From: Syntrophobacterales bacterium | GTDB taxonomy: Bacteria; Desulfobacterota; Syntrophobacteria; Syntrophobacterales; Thermodesulforhabdaceae | NCBI GenBank assembly: GCA_026417655.1 | Contig: JAOACS010000017.1 | Coordinates: 1 to 51,850, forward strand | DNA: 51,850 nucleotides | Reading direction: 5' to 3' | In this document: positions 16,815 through 24,968 of the stretch, one piece after another | Position numbering within the stretch: the stretch's first letter is position 1 | How the letters are laid out: the number at the start of each line of letters is the position of its first letter | Notes under the pieces: model-generated | Database searches by the model: none | What the model saw: the letters and a program-made list of their open reading frames with translations, nothing else | Told to the model about the DNA's origin: nothing | Position numbers and translations under genes: made by a program

Positions 16815-17207
16815 ATGACAAATCAGTTCCTTCCTACTAAAATCCCTATCTTTTTACTCTTTAGGACTCCAGAGGTTTTAGACTATTTTAGGGATCTACT
16901 GCGCAAAATCAATCAAAGTCCAATCAGCTATGAGAATGCGACCGAACTTATGGACAACATAAGTAGTCACTCTAAAGTCATAGCATTTATCGAGGACATT
17001 GTGTCCGAAGAGGAAGGAACAGGATTCTACGAGATGATTCTGGAAAAATGTCCCGGTGCCAAGATTATTCTCGTATGTAAAAAAAATCGTAGAAGACTTA
17101 TAAAGGATGCTATGGAAAAGGGAGGATATGGTTCCGTTGTGGAACCCTATGATCCATGGGAGATTACCACAATGGTTAAGCATCTTTTGGCCGACCTTTC
17201 TGAATAG
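16815..17207 (+). CDS. Degenerate response-regulator receiver-like protein
   Basis: A 130-residue single domain with the alternating pattern of a CheY-like receiver. Asp61 in IEDIVSEEEG stands in the phospho-acceptor position. The N-terminal acidic pocket is missing (FLLFRTPEV instead of VDD), and the conserved lysine before the last strand is Glu110 in VVEPYDPWE. It is therefore probably a pseudo-receiver that does not follow normal phosphorylation. GGGAG lies about 11 bases before the ATG. It ends 4 bases from the convergent gene. Identification rests on pattern rather than strong motifs. Confidence 0.55.
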   Translation: MTNQFLPTKIPIFLLFRTPEVLDYFRDLLRKINQSPISYENATELMDNISSHSKVIAFIEDIVSEEEGTGFYEMILEKCPGAKIILVCKKNRRRLIKDAMEKGGYGSVVEPYDPWEITTMVKHLLADLSE

Positions 17208-17211
17208 GCTA

Positions 17212-18372
17212 CTATAGGGCCAAATGACAACCAATTATATTCTCAAGAGCTCGATAACATTTTTTACTTTGGTGTCCGTAAAATTTAACATAGTGATAGA
17301 CTGAAATCTCTCCAAAGCCTCTAAGAGCCTTATGCTCACCCCCAAAACCCGGATCAACGTATTTAATACCACGCTCTACAGCATGCATCATAGGCCAATA
17401 GTAACAGGTTCCAAAGTGAAGGTATGGCGTTTCCTCAAAAGACCCCCAATAACGACCAAACATAGTGTCGCCCTTGTGGTAGAATAAGGCAAGTCCCACT
17501 ATCTTTCTGGATTTTTTCGCAATAGAAAAGAGACAGCGATGTTGGAAAAAGGGCTTTAATAGGGAGAAAAAAGCTGGCCTAAGATAGGGACGGGTTTCTG
17601 GAGGCATGTGCTTACGCCAAGTAGACTCATAGGCCTCTAAGATCATACTGTAAGTTGATGGATCCACATCGGTTCCAGGAAGTAGCTCAATTTCAACATT
17701 CATTTCCTTTAGTTTCCTTATCTCCCGTAGGATGTTTCTCCTCCTATGGGCACCCAGGGTTTTCAAGAACTCATCGTAACTTCCGTATCTATTAATCCAG
17801 AGAAAATGAGTGCTCACAAGTCCCATATAGCCAAATAGAGATAGGAGATCATGTAAATGGGATGATGTTGGGGAGAGAAAATAAAGCCTTGCTGAATACA
17901 AACCTCTCGTCTCGCAAATAAAATCGATATAGCGCAGGAACAACTCCCACACAAGCCTCTCCCTCGATTTATCCCTTACCAAGAACTGATAGACAGGAAC
18001 AGGCGTAAAGGGAACTGAACCCATGAGGCCACGTCCAACAGGGACACCCGTCATAAGGGATATGTCGTTCATAAGTCCTGTAAGCCCAAACTCATTAGAC
18101 CCATGAGGTCTTTCAAACATGGGGGCGATCCCTATAAGGGTTCCCCTGGAATCATAAAGCCCAATGTAGAGTGGAAAAAATCCTCTCGATGGACCTATAG
18201 TTTGAGATTCTTCAAGAATGTAAAAATACTCCCACTCCATCATTGGAGCTGCATCCTCTGCCAGGAGATTCCACTCAATGGGGTTGATCTCCTTTATGGA
18301 ACTGTAGGTTATAAATTTTGGCTGCGAAATTCCTAAGTTTTTTAAGACCCTTCCAATTTCGTTAAAGCCCAT
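17212..18372 (-). CDS. FemAB-like GNAT-fold acyltransferase (COG3146 type)
   Basis: The 386-residue protein resembles the 'peptidogalycan biosynthesis' GNAT-like family (DUF482/COG3146). Typical elements are GRYWGSFEETPYLHFGTCYYW, then VDPGFGGEHKALRGF and SVYHYVKFYGH near the C-terminus. The family is related to FemAB aminoacyl transferases, but its substrate is not established. ATG 18372 with AAGGATT upstream is chosen over TTG 18378. It follows the glycosyltransferase gene by 9 bases, so the two are co-transcribed and perhaps modify the same glycan or lipid. No membrane segment is evident. Confidence 0.78.
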   Translation of the reverse strand: MGFNEIGRVLKNLGISQPKFITYSSIKEINPIEWNLLAEDAAPMMEWEYFYILEESQTIGPSRGFFPLYIGLYDSRGTLIGIAPMFERPHGSNEFGLTGLMNDISLMTGVPVGRGLMGSVPFTPVPVYQFLVRDKSRERLVWELFLRYIDFICETRGLYSARLYFLSPTSSHLHDLLSLFGYMGLVSTHFLWINRYGSYDEFLKTLGAHRRRNILREIRKLKEMNVEIELLPGTDVDPSTYSMILEAYESTWRKHMPPETRPYLRPAFFSLLKPFFQHRCLFSIAKKSRKIVGLALFYHKGDTMFGRYWGSFEETPYLHFGTCYYWPMMHAVERGIKYVDPGFGGEHKALRGFGEISVYHYVKFYGHQSKKCYRALENIIGCHLAL

Positions 18373-18381
18373 GATCAATCC

Positions 18382-19527
18382 TTACGAAAGAACCTTTCTC
18401 TTTTCAAGAAGTCTCTGATAAAGGGCTATTACCCTTTTATACCTTATCTCCTGGGAACACATTTTTTGAACCATCTCGTAGCCATTAAGAGCTCTTCTTA
18501 CAGCTTCTTCTCTATTAAGGAGCGCCTCCGTCATAGCTTTAGCAAGGAGTAGAGGATTGGCTGGAGGAACAAGCCATCCGGTTTCTCCATCAACAATAAG
18601 CTCAGAATTCCCAGAAATAGCCGTTGCTACCACCGGTTTTCTCATGGCAAGGGATTCTCTAAGAGCCCCCGTAAGTCCCTCTCCTATTACGGATGAGGAG
18701 ACCGAAAGATCGGCTGCTGCGATAATTTCAGGCACATCCTCTCTATGACCTAAAAATATGAAGCAGTGGGAAACACCCAGTCTCTCTAGCTCCTTTGACA
18801 CAAAACGGTAATAGGTGTCATCCTCTATTCTACCTGCTACTACGCACTTAATAGATATCCCTCCATCATTAATCATCTTAACCGCTCGAGCCAGATACTC
18901 CAACCCTTTCCTCCTATCCACTGCCGAAATACAGGCTACAAGATACTCATCGGGTTTTACCATCAACTCCTTTCTAAAGACTTCTCCGTTAACTCCCTCG
19001 CGGAACCTATCCTCATCGTAGCTACCGTATATTACCGTTACTTTGTCAGAAGGGATACCTTCACGCTCCACAAGTGACCTCTTTACGGCTTCCGCTACCG
19101 CGATTATGTGGTCTAACTCCTCTGAGCGGAAAACATACCTTACAATCCAGTTCGGTAAATCATAAGTCGTGCCACGATTTATAACAATCACTGGATTTTT
19201 AGCTCTAGCAATCCAGCGAAGACTAAAAAAGGCAAAAAGCAATGCAAGATTTCTATGACAGTGGACTACATCTGGCGAAATATCTTGCATCAGTCTAGCA
19301 AAACGTAGATAAGAAAGGGGATTTTTCATATCAAAATGAAACACTGGGAAATGAAAACCTCTTTGTAAAGTTCTATCTAGTGGTGCTCCGGACGGTTTAT
19401 GGAAAAGGCAAAAAATAGAATGCCCCTCTTTGAACTGTTTCTTAGCAAGAACAAGCCCCTGAACAGCTCCTCCACGAGTTACCGAACTATGGGTAAACAC
19501 ATGGACTATTGTCAATTTTTGCCCCAT
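18382..19527 (-). CDS. GT4-family glycosyltransferase (GT-B fold)
   Basis: A 381-residue retaining glycosyltransferase. The N-terminal half has THSSVTRGGAVQGLVLAK and DVVHCHRNLAL, the usual acceptor-side features. The C-terminal half carries VACISAVDRRKGLEYLARAV, FLGHREDVPEIIAAADLSVSSS, and GLTGALRESLAMRKPVVATAISGNSELI, the E-x7-E region that binds the nucleotide sugar, then DGETGWLVPPANP. ATG 19527 (GGAG 10 bases upstream) is preferred to ATG 19536. The likely product is a cell-surface glycan or glycolipid; donor and acceptor are unknown. Its 5' end overlaps the divergent nucleosidase-like gene. Confidence 0.87.
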   Translation of the reverse strand: MGQKLTIVHVFTHSSVTRGGAVQGLVLAKKQFKEGHSIFCLFHKPSGAPLDRTLQRGFHFPVFHFDMKNPLSYLRFARLMQDISPDVVHCHRNLALLFAFFSLRWIARAKNPVIVINRGTTYDLPNWIVRYVFRSEELDHIIAVAEAVKRSLVEREGIPSDKVTVIYGSYDEDRFREGVNGEVFRKELMVKPDEYLVACISAVDRRKGLEYLARAVKMINDGGISIKCVVAGRIEDDTYYRFVSKELERLGVSHCFIFLGHREDVPEIIAAADLSVSSSVIGEGLTGALRESLAMRKPVVATAISGNSELIVDGETGWLVPPANPLLLAKAMTEALLNREEAVRRALNGYEMVQKMCSQEIRYKRVIALYQRLLEKRKVLS

Positions 19528-20349
19528 AATTGCCATTCTCCGTCAACTAAAAAAAATCTTCTGCTGTGTTCAGCCATACCTGAGGAATATTCTCCTTTTC
19601 TCAAGCGATTCGGCTTTTGGGAGAAAAAAACCATAAAAGCTCTTCCTTTCTTCAAATTGGAGCTACCAGATAGGGTTCTATTCCTTACACCCACAGGAAT
19701 GGGTGTTAGAGCCTTAGTTTCGCATTGGCAAGAACTTATCAAATATGTTAAGCCAAATGTCATTATCTCATTTGGCTTTTGCGGGGAACTTTCTTCCTCC
19801 CCACCTGGAAAGCTATTTTTAAGCTCTCAATTTGTGCCACTTTTGGAAAATAACTCTTTCAGGGCCGTAGAGCAACCCCTTACCCTAGAGATCCTTGAGT
19901 TTTCCTCCATGTATGGGATCACTCTGGCCATGTCTATCTCAACACCGGTCTTTATCTCAAAGCATCATGTCCTTAAACTCATAACCCCTTCCCCACCTTC
20001 ACAAAAAAAGAAAACCATCGATACCTCCAGTGTAATTATCGATATGGAAAGCGTGATTTTAGCAAATCTAGCCGTAAGAGACAAAATACCCATACTGTCT
20101 CTTAGAGCTTCAACGGATGCTTATGACGAGGATATCCCCTTCGACGTAGAAACCCTTCTAGATGAAGGGGGCTTTGTGTCGATAAGAAAGGCTCTTTACA
20201 TGCTCAAAGAAGATCCTTGGTTAATTAGCTCCTTTATGCACTTTTGGAAAGTTTCTAGCCGTGCTGCAAGGAACTTAGCGAATGTCTTAGAAAGACTTAT
20301 AAACCTTCCATTTCGGTTAGAAACACCTAGAATTATGACCTCCAAATAA
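19501..20349 (+). CDS. Nucleosidase/phosphorylase-superfamily protein (MTAN-like fold)
   Basis: From about residue 22 the protein reads as the PNP/UDP fold: LLLCSAIPEEYSPFLKRF, TPTGMGVRALVSHW, VIISFGFCGELSSSPPGKLFL, and IDMESVILANLAVRDKIPILSLRASTDAYDEDIP. The DMES motif binds the ribose, and the Asp of STDAYDED stands where the general acid is expected. Members include MTA/SAH nucleosidase, futalosine hydrolase and hopanoid-associated HpnG; I cannot choose between them. The start is uncertain: ATG 19501 lies inside the divergent glycosyltransferase gene and has no clear ribosome site. 282 residues from there. Its 3' end overlaps pgpA by 17 bases. Confidence 0.72.
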   Translation: MDYCQFLPHNCHSPSTKKNLLLCSAIPEEYSPFLKRFGFWEKKTIKALPFFKLELPDRVLFLTPTGMGVRALVSHWQELIKYVKPNVIISFGFCGELSSSPPGKLFLSSQFVPLLENNSFRAVEQPLTLEILEFSSMYGITLAMSISTPVFISKHHVLKLITPSPPSQKKKTIDTSSVIIDMESVILANLAVRDKIPILSLRASTDAYDEDIPFDVETLLDEGGFVSIRKALYMLKEDPWLISSFMHFWKVSSRAARNLANVLERLINLPFRLETPRIMTSK

Positions 20350-20833
20350 CCGCCGAAATCACCTTAAGACAAATCGCTGCGTAGATACCGCTTACTATAT
20401 CGTCACCCATCACTCCAAGGAAGTCGTCTCGGTTATTCAATTGACGAGCTCCAGGGGGTTTTACTACATCGAATAGTCTAAATAGAAGGAAACCCATTAT
20501 CGCCATCGACCAAAAGGGTAAAGTTCTTCCAAGAAATAGCGGCACCATAAGATAGCCGACCACCTCATCAATAACAAATTTCTTCGGATCCTTTTCTTTC
20601 CAAAACCTCTGACACTCAGGCAAAACAACTGCTCCAACCGTAGTAATTAAGAATACAGCCCCTATAATAAAGAGACGTTCTCCTAAGGTCGACCGAAACA
20701 ACATTACCCCCAGGCCGTGGATAAAAACCCCTCCCAGAGTGCCCCAGGTCCCTGGCATCAAAGGAAGTAGTCCGAGCCCACCTGCAGTAGAAACCAAAAC
20801 TACCCACGAAGAAACATTATCCCTCCTTCTCAT
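20333..20833 (-). CDS. pgpA: Phosphatidylglycerophosphatase A
   Basis: PgpA removes phosphate from phosphatidylglycerophosphate in phospholipid synthesis at the inner membrane. Family motifs are GGLGLLPLMPGTWGTLGG, VIDEVVGYLM and FRLFDVVKPPGARQLNNRDDFLGVMGDDIVSG, the last with the metal-binding acidic residues. Several hydrophobic segments fit a membrane protein. 166 residues, as usual. It starts 1 base after the MFS transporter stop, so they are co-transcribed. Confidence 0.93.
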   Translation of the reverse strand: MRRRDNVSSWVVLVSTAGGLGLLPLMPGTWGTLGGVFIHGLGVMLFRSTLGERLFIIGAVFLITTVGAVVLPECQRFWKEKDPKKFVIDEVVGYLMVPLFLGRTLPFWSMAIMGFLLFRLFDVVKPPGARQLNNRDDFLGVMGDDIVSGIYAAICLKVISAVIWRS

Positions 20834-20834
20834 A

Positions 20835-22034
20835 TCATGAACTACCTGTCTCAGAAGGATGAGGGATTCCCGATGCTTCTCGAGAGCTAAAAAGGGTGAT
20901 AATTTGGGGGGCCAAGATCAATCCTACAAGTAGAATGATCATACCGGATGAAACAAAGGCTTCCGATGTTCCAAAGTGTGTAGCAATGAAACCGGTTAGA
21001 ACATTTCCTGAAAATGTTCCTAGAGTCCTTACGGTATAAACGACTGCTGAATTTCCTCCCATTCGCTCTTCAGGAAAGAGGAGAGCTGTTAGTAAACCAA
21101 AGCAAAGGATTACAGAAGTATCTCCAAAGGTGTGAAGAAGTCTTATGATCACCATTTCAGGAAAGGTTGTAACATAAGCGGTTAATATGTGGAAAACTGA
21201 CGAAATAGCAATTCCCCCTAGGAGAAATGATGCTATCCTCTGACTTGCATCGAGCCAATGTCCAGCAAAAGGAGCAAGAATTCCCATCCAAACACCAATA
21301 GCCATGTAAACCAGACCTATCTGTTTAGGCGAAAAGGATAAATCATCCATCAATACAGAAAAACCGGATTGCTCCACTCCAAAGTGGAGTCCGTAGATAA
21401 AATAGAGCCCCAAAAAAATCAAAGATGGTCTTCTAACGACATCCTTACAATAATCCGACCACCGAAACACTGTTAAGTTGACGGAAGGAAGAACGGCAAA
21501 GCATAACATTAAAAAGAATATTCCCAAAGCCGACATTTTGAGGAGAAAATCGTATCCTCCCCTCTGCCACAGTAATCCACCTATAAGGGGACCAATACCG
21601 AACCCTATGAAAAGTCCTGCCTGATAAAGGGCGATATTAAACCCTTTATTATCCTCCGGTATAACCTTGAGAAACAGAGCATACAAAACAGTTTGAAAAA
21701 GAGCCCACCCTACTCCACCAATTAGTGTCACCATAAGTAAAGTGGCGAAGCCTGAACTCCACAAAAGACCGCCAACATGTAGTAGCACCAAAGTAGCACC
21801 ACCAAGAAGCATCTTCTTAGCACTAAGGCGATCAGAAAGAATTCCAAGAGGTATCATAAAGACAAGGGCTGCAATAGAATATGATCCCATCACCAGTCCG
21901 GCCTTTTCCGGCGCTATACCTATAGACCGTAAATGAATAGGGAGAAAGGCAACAATCATCCAGAGCACAAGAGTAAATGTCAGACTACAAATAGGGAAAA
22001 GCACTATACGATAGCCTTCAAGTTTATGTTCCAC
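20835..22034 (-). CDS. Major facilitator superfamily transporter
   Basis: A 399-residue membrane protein with about 12 hydrophobic segments. The MFS A-loop signature appears between segments 2 and 3 as GILSDRLSAKKMLLG, and LIGGLLWQRGGYDF follows segment 5. The partial second-half loop APFAGHWLDASQRIASFLLGG marks the duplicated half. The substrate cannot be read from the sequence. It lies between yqeY (65 bases) and pgpA (1 base). Confidence 0.88.
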   Translation of the reverse strand: MEHKLEGYRIVLFPICSLTFTLVLWMIVAFLPIHLRSIGIAPEKAGLVMGSYSIAALVFMIPLGILSDRLSAKKMLLGGATLVLLHVGGLLWSSGFATLLMVTLIGGVGWALFQTVLYALFLKVIPEDNKGFNIALYQAGLFIGFGIGPLIGGLLWQRGGYDFLLKMSALGIFFLMLCFAVLPSVNLTVFRWSDYCKDVVRRPSLIFLGLYFIYGLHFGVEQSGFSVLMDDLSFSPKQIGLVYMAIGVWMGILAPFAGHWLDASQRIASFLLGGIAISSVFHILTAYVTTFPEMVIIRLLHTFGDTSVILCFGLLTALLFPEERMGGNSAVVYTVRTLGTFSGNVLTGFIATHFGTSEAFVSSGMIILLVGLILAPQIITLFSSREASGIPHPSETGSS

Positions 22035-22099
22035 AATGAAAATATACTCCCTCCGAAAGACTTATATAAAGCTTTCCTTACCTATCCACACTAGAATCA

Positions 22100-22546
22100 C
22101 TAGGATAACTTTTGTCTTACAAGTTCATTGACGAGTTTCCCATCCGCTCTTCCCGCGATCTTGGGCATTACAGCTTTCATAACCTTACCCATATCTTTTA
22201 CCGTGTTCGCTCCAAGTTCCCTTATACATTCCTCTATGATCGCTTCAAGTTCTTCTCTGGAAAGAGCCTTTGGAAGAAATGCTTCTAAGACCGCTATTTC
22301 CTGAGCTTCCCTTTCCGCAAGATCCTCTCTTCCACCGCTTTTAAACTGCTCTATGGACTCTCTCCTCTGCTTGATTTGTGATGAGATAATCTGAAGCACC
22401 TCGGTATCATTAGGCTCCCGTTTTAGATCCTTCTCCCTATTTTTGATGGCCGTAAGAAGTCCCCTCAAGGCATTTTTCTTAACCTCATCGCGACTCCTAA
22501 TAGCCCCTTTCAATGCTTCGTCAATCTGATCTTTAATTGTCATCAT
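22100..22546 (-). CDS. yqeY: GatB/YqeY domain protein
   Basis: A 148-residue protein of the YqeY family, related to the tail domain of GatB, the amidotransferase subunit that binds tRNA. Visible motifs are ALRGLLTAIKNREKD, EREAQEIAVLEAFLPKALS and VKDMGKVMKAVMPKIAGRADGKLVNELVRQKL, the tRNA-binding-type helical end. The precise role of free YqeY proteins is not well established. The ATG overlaps the hisA stop by 4 bases. Confidence 0.93.
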   Translation of the reverse strand: MMTIKDQIDEALKGAIRSRDEVKKNALRGLLTAIKNREKDLKREPNDTEVLQIISSQIKQRRESIEQFKSGGREDLAEREAQEIAVLEAFLPKALSREELEAIIEECIRELGANTVKDMGKVMKAVMPKIAGRADGKLVNELVRQKLS

Positions 22547-23295
22547 CTCCCCCTATCTCCCCCTCCCTTGCTCCTTTCAACAAACTCTAATAGGCTTCCA
22601 AGCTCTAGCTTTCCATCGTAGAGGGCTCTGCCTACGATTACTCCATCTAGTCCATTTCTTGTAAGCGGCAAAAGTCTATGAATATCTTCTAAAGAAGAGA
22701 TCCCTCCTGAGGCTATTACAGGATGAGAGGTTACTTCGAGAAGTTTTGCTATGGCCTCAACATTTACTCCCCTGTGGGTCCCATCTCTTGAAATATCAGT
22801 ATAGATAATCGCTCCAATTGGGAAATCCTCTACCCACCTAGCCACATCGAGCATATTCATCGTGGTAGTTTTCCTCCATCCCCTCACAGCAACCAACCCA
22901 TCTCGAGCATCCAGCCCAAGGACAATCCGACCAGGATACTTCCTGCAAGTTTCAACAAACCATTTCTCATCTTCAAAAGCTCTGGTCCCTATAATAATCC
23001 TTTTTACTCCCGATGAGAGATACATATCTACATCGCTTTCAGTCCTTATACCTCCTCCAACTTGAACATTGACACTGACATTGTGAGCTATAGCAAGGAC
23101 TATCTTATAGTTTACAGGACTTCCAGAGAAGGCTCCATCTAAATCAACCACATGGAGCCATGATGCACCCTTTTCGTGCCATTTTTTGGCAACCTCAAGA
23201 GGATCACTACCATAGATCGTCTCTCTTTCTGGATCGCCTTGGAAGAGTCTAACACAATTCCCGTGGCGGATATCGATCGCTGGATAAACAATCAT
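22543..23295 (-). CDS. hisA: ProFAR isomerase of histidine biosynthesis
   Basis: HisA catalyses the Amadori rearrangement in histidine synthesis. The half-barrel motifs are present: YPAIDIRHGNCVRLFQGD with catalytic Asp8, QVGGGIRTESDVD, and in the second half IIYTDISRDGTHRGVN with the second catalytic Asp, then IASGGISSLEDI and GVIVGRALYDGKL. 250 residues, as expected. No other his gene is in the window, so hisA is split from the rest of its pathway. It overlaps the thioesterase gene by 4 bases upstream and yqeY downstream. Confidence 0.95.
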   Translation of the reverse strand: MIVYPAIDIRHGNCVRLFQGDPERETIYGSDPLEVAKKWHEKGASWLHVVDLDGAFSGSPVNYKIVLAIAHNVSVNVQVGGGIRTESDVDMYLSSGVKRIIIGTRAFEDEKWFVETCRKYPGRIVLGLDARDGLVAVRGWRKTTTMNMLDVARWVEDFPIGAIIYTDISRDGTHRGVNVEAIAKLLEVTSHPVIASGGISSLEDIHRLLPLTRNGLDGVIVGRALYDGKLELGSLLEFVERSKGGGDRGR

Positions 23296-23720
23296 AGGCT
23301 ATCACCTCTTTCGTTTTTATAAACCATGTCACGTAGAAACACCGGAGGCTTGGTTGGTCTCTTATTGGAATTTAGAAATACGTGAACTGTATACCCCTCG
23401 GCGATCTTATCGTCTTCAATCTCCCCAGAGTTTTCCCTATAGATCCGATAAGTAAATTTCAGTTTGGCTGGAGAGGGTAATGAGGCGGAGGTATCAATAC
23501 AGAGTAGGTCATCATAATAGGCTGGTTTAAAATAACGGCAGTAGACCTCTATGACTGGAAGGTAATATCCTTCTTCTTCAATCCTTCGGTAACTCATGCC
23601 CATTTGTCGAAACCATTCATTTCGACCCGTCTCAAACCACTTAAGATAGTTGCCATAATAGGCCTGCCCCATCTGGTCCGTATCCCCATATAAAACCCTA
23701 ATGCGTCCACAGACGCTCAT
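23292..23720 (-). CDS. 4HBT hotdog-fold acyl-CoA thioesterase (YbgC-like)
   Basis: A 142-residue hotdog protein. The signature VLYGDTDQMGQAYYGNYLKWFETGRNEW contains the catalytic Asp region of the 4-hydroxybenzoyl-CoA thioesterase family. YYLPVIEVYCRYFKPAYYDD follows. YbgC proteins hydrolyse acyl-CoA and are often linked to the Tol-Pal envelope system, but no tol gene is nearby here. It lies between apgM (11 bases) and hisA (4-base overlap). The true substrate is unknown. Confidence 0.9.
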   Translation of the reverse strand: MSVCGRIRVLYGDTDQMGQAYYGNYLKWFETGRNEWFRQMGMSYRRIEEEGYYLPVIEVYCRYFKPAYYDDLLCIDTSASLPSPAKLKFTYRIYRENSGEIEDDKIAEGYTVHVFLNSNKRPTKPPVFLRDMVYKNERGDSL

Positions 23721-23731
23721 TTCTTACCTCC

Positions 23732-24967
23732 TCAACTTCCACAGCCGGTAAATATTTCAAAAAGCTCCCACCCATAGGGTATCGAAGTATTACCTTGCTG
23801 GAGTTTTGCATTCCCTTCACAGAATTTCCCAAACCCCATGGGACGTTCTCCAAAGAGGTTTCGTAAATTAACCTTGAGATAAGGCACAGGATCAGCCACG
23901 TGGGTTCTTACCCTAATGGGAGTGAGATGATCGGTTACGATAAGTATATTGGTATCCCACTCTTTGTTTTCTAAGTATCCTAAAAGCGGAAGCACCACTC
24001 GAGCATCAAGCTGCTCTATCGCCATAATCTTCTTCCGAAGATCCCCCTCATGGCTCGTTTCATCTGGAGCCTCAATATGAATATAGACTAGATCAAACTG
24101 TTCAAGCCCTTCAATTGCTGCACTGACCTTGCCCTCGTAATTTGTGTCTAAGTAACCTGTAGCACCAGGTATTAACGGAACATCGAATCCCATTAAGGTT
24201 CCTATTCCTTTAAGTAAATCAACGGCACTGATCATCCTACCTGAAAGACCACACCGATCCTGAATAGTTCTAATTCTAGGGGCCTTTCCTTGACCCCAGG
24301 GCCATACGGAATTGGCGGGAGCTTTTCCTTCCAAAAGTCTCTTTTCGTTCACGGGATTATCCTTCAAAAGCATTTCTGCCCGTTCGATGAAACTTCTGAG
24401 TACTCCATGTTTTTCATAGACAGCTCTATAGGGTGTTATGACCTTACCGATTATATCATGAGGAGGTGTTGTATCGAGCCTATCCTCACCATTTTCCCAA
24501 ATAAGCACATGGCGGTAACTTACACCAGGATAGAGTCTCAGGGGAAGTCCCTCTGTTGCCTTTTGAAGGTCTTTTATGATTTCATGAGCTTCCCGTGTAG
24601 GAATGTGGCCTGCCGAATAGTCGGCCATAATCTGTTCGTCTTCAGAGCGTTTTTCAAGGGTGACAAGATTACAACGAAAGGCCACCTCACCTTCAGCCAA
24701 CCTAATCCCCATAGCAGCAGCTTCAAGGGGTCCCCTTCCTGTAAGAACTCCCCTTGGATCGCAACCTAAAAGGCTCATATTTGCAACATCACTTCCTGGG
24801 GGCATTCCTTCTGGGATGGTTACCACAAGCCCCATCTTTCCCCAAGAGGCTAACCGGTCTATAGCTGGGGTTTTAGCAACCTCAAGGGGTGTTCTCCCCC
24901 CAAGTTCCTCAAGGGGGTAGTCACCCATCCCATCGCCTACTATGATTAGATATTTCTTTGTTCCCAT
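23732..24967 (-). CDS. apgM: Cofactor-independent phosphoglycerate mutase, archaeal type
   Basis: It interconverts 3- and 2-phosphoglycerate through a phosphoserine. The alkaline-phosphatase-like fold shows YLIIVGDGMGDYPLEELGGRTPLEVA at the N-terminus, PPGSDVANMSLLGCDP with the phosphorylated Ser, SYRHVLIW, and IEAPDETSHEGDL plus VTDHLTPIRVRTHVADPVP for metals. This is the aPGAM form common in archaea and in Desulfobacterota. ATG 24967 with GAGG 9 bases upstream is chosen over TTG 24982. 411 residues. Its place right after hom recurs in relatives; some relatives act in serine or threonine metabolism (a ThrB-like role has been suggested), so that remains an alternative. Confidence 0.88.
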   Translation of the reverse strand: MGTKKYLIIVGDGMGDYPLEELGGRTPLEVAKTPAIDRLASWGKMGLVVTIPEGMPPGSDVANMSLLGCDPRGVLTGRGPLEAAAMGIRLAEGEVAFRCNLVTLEKRSEDEQIMADYSAGHIPTREAHEIIKDLQKATEGLPLRLYPGVSYRHVLIWENGEDRLDTTPPHDIIGKVITPYRAVYEKHGVLRSFIERAEMLLKDNPVNEKRLLEGKAPANSVWPWGQGKAPRIRTIQDRCGLSGRMISAVDLLKGIGTLMGFDVPLIPGATGYLDTNYEGKVSAAIEGLEQFDLVYIHIEAPDETSHEGDLRKKIMAIEQLDARVVLPLLGYLENKEWDTNILIVTDHLTPIRVRTHVADPVPYLKVNLRNLFGERPMGFGKFCEGNAKLQQGNTSIPYGWELFEIFTGCGS

Positions 24968-24968
24968 C

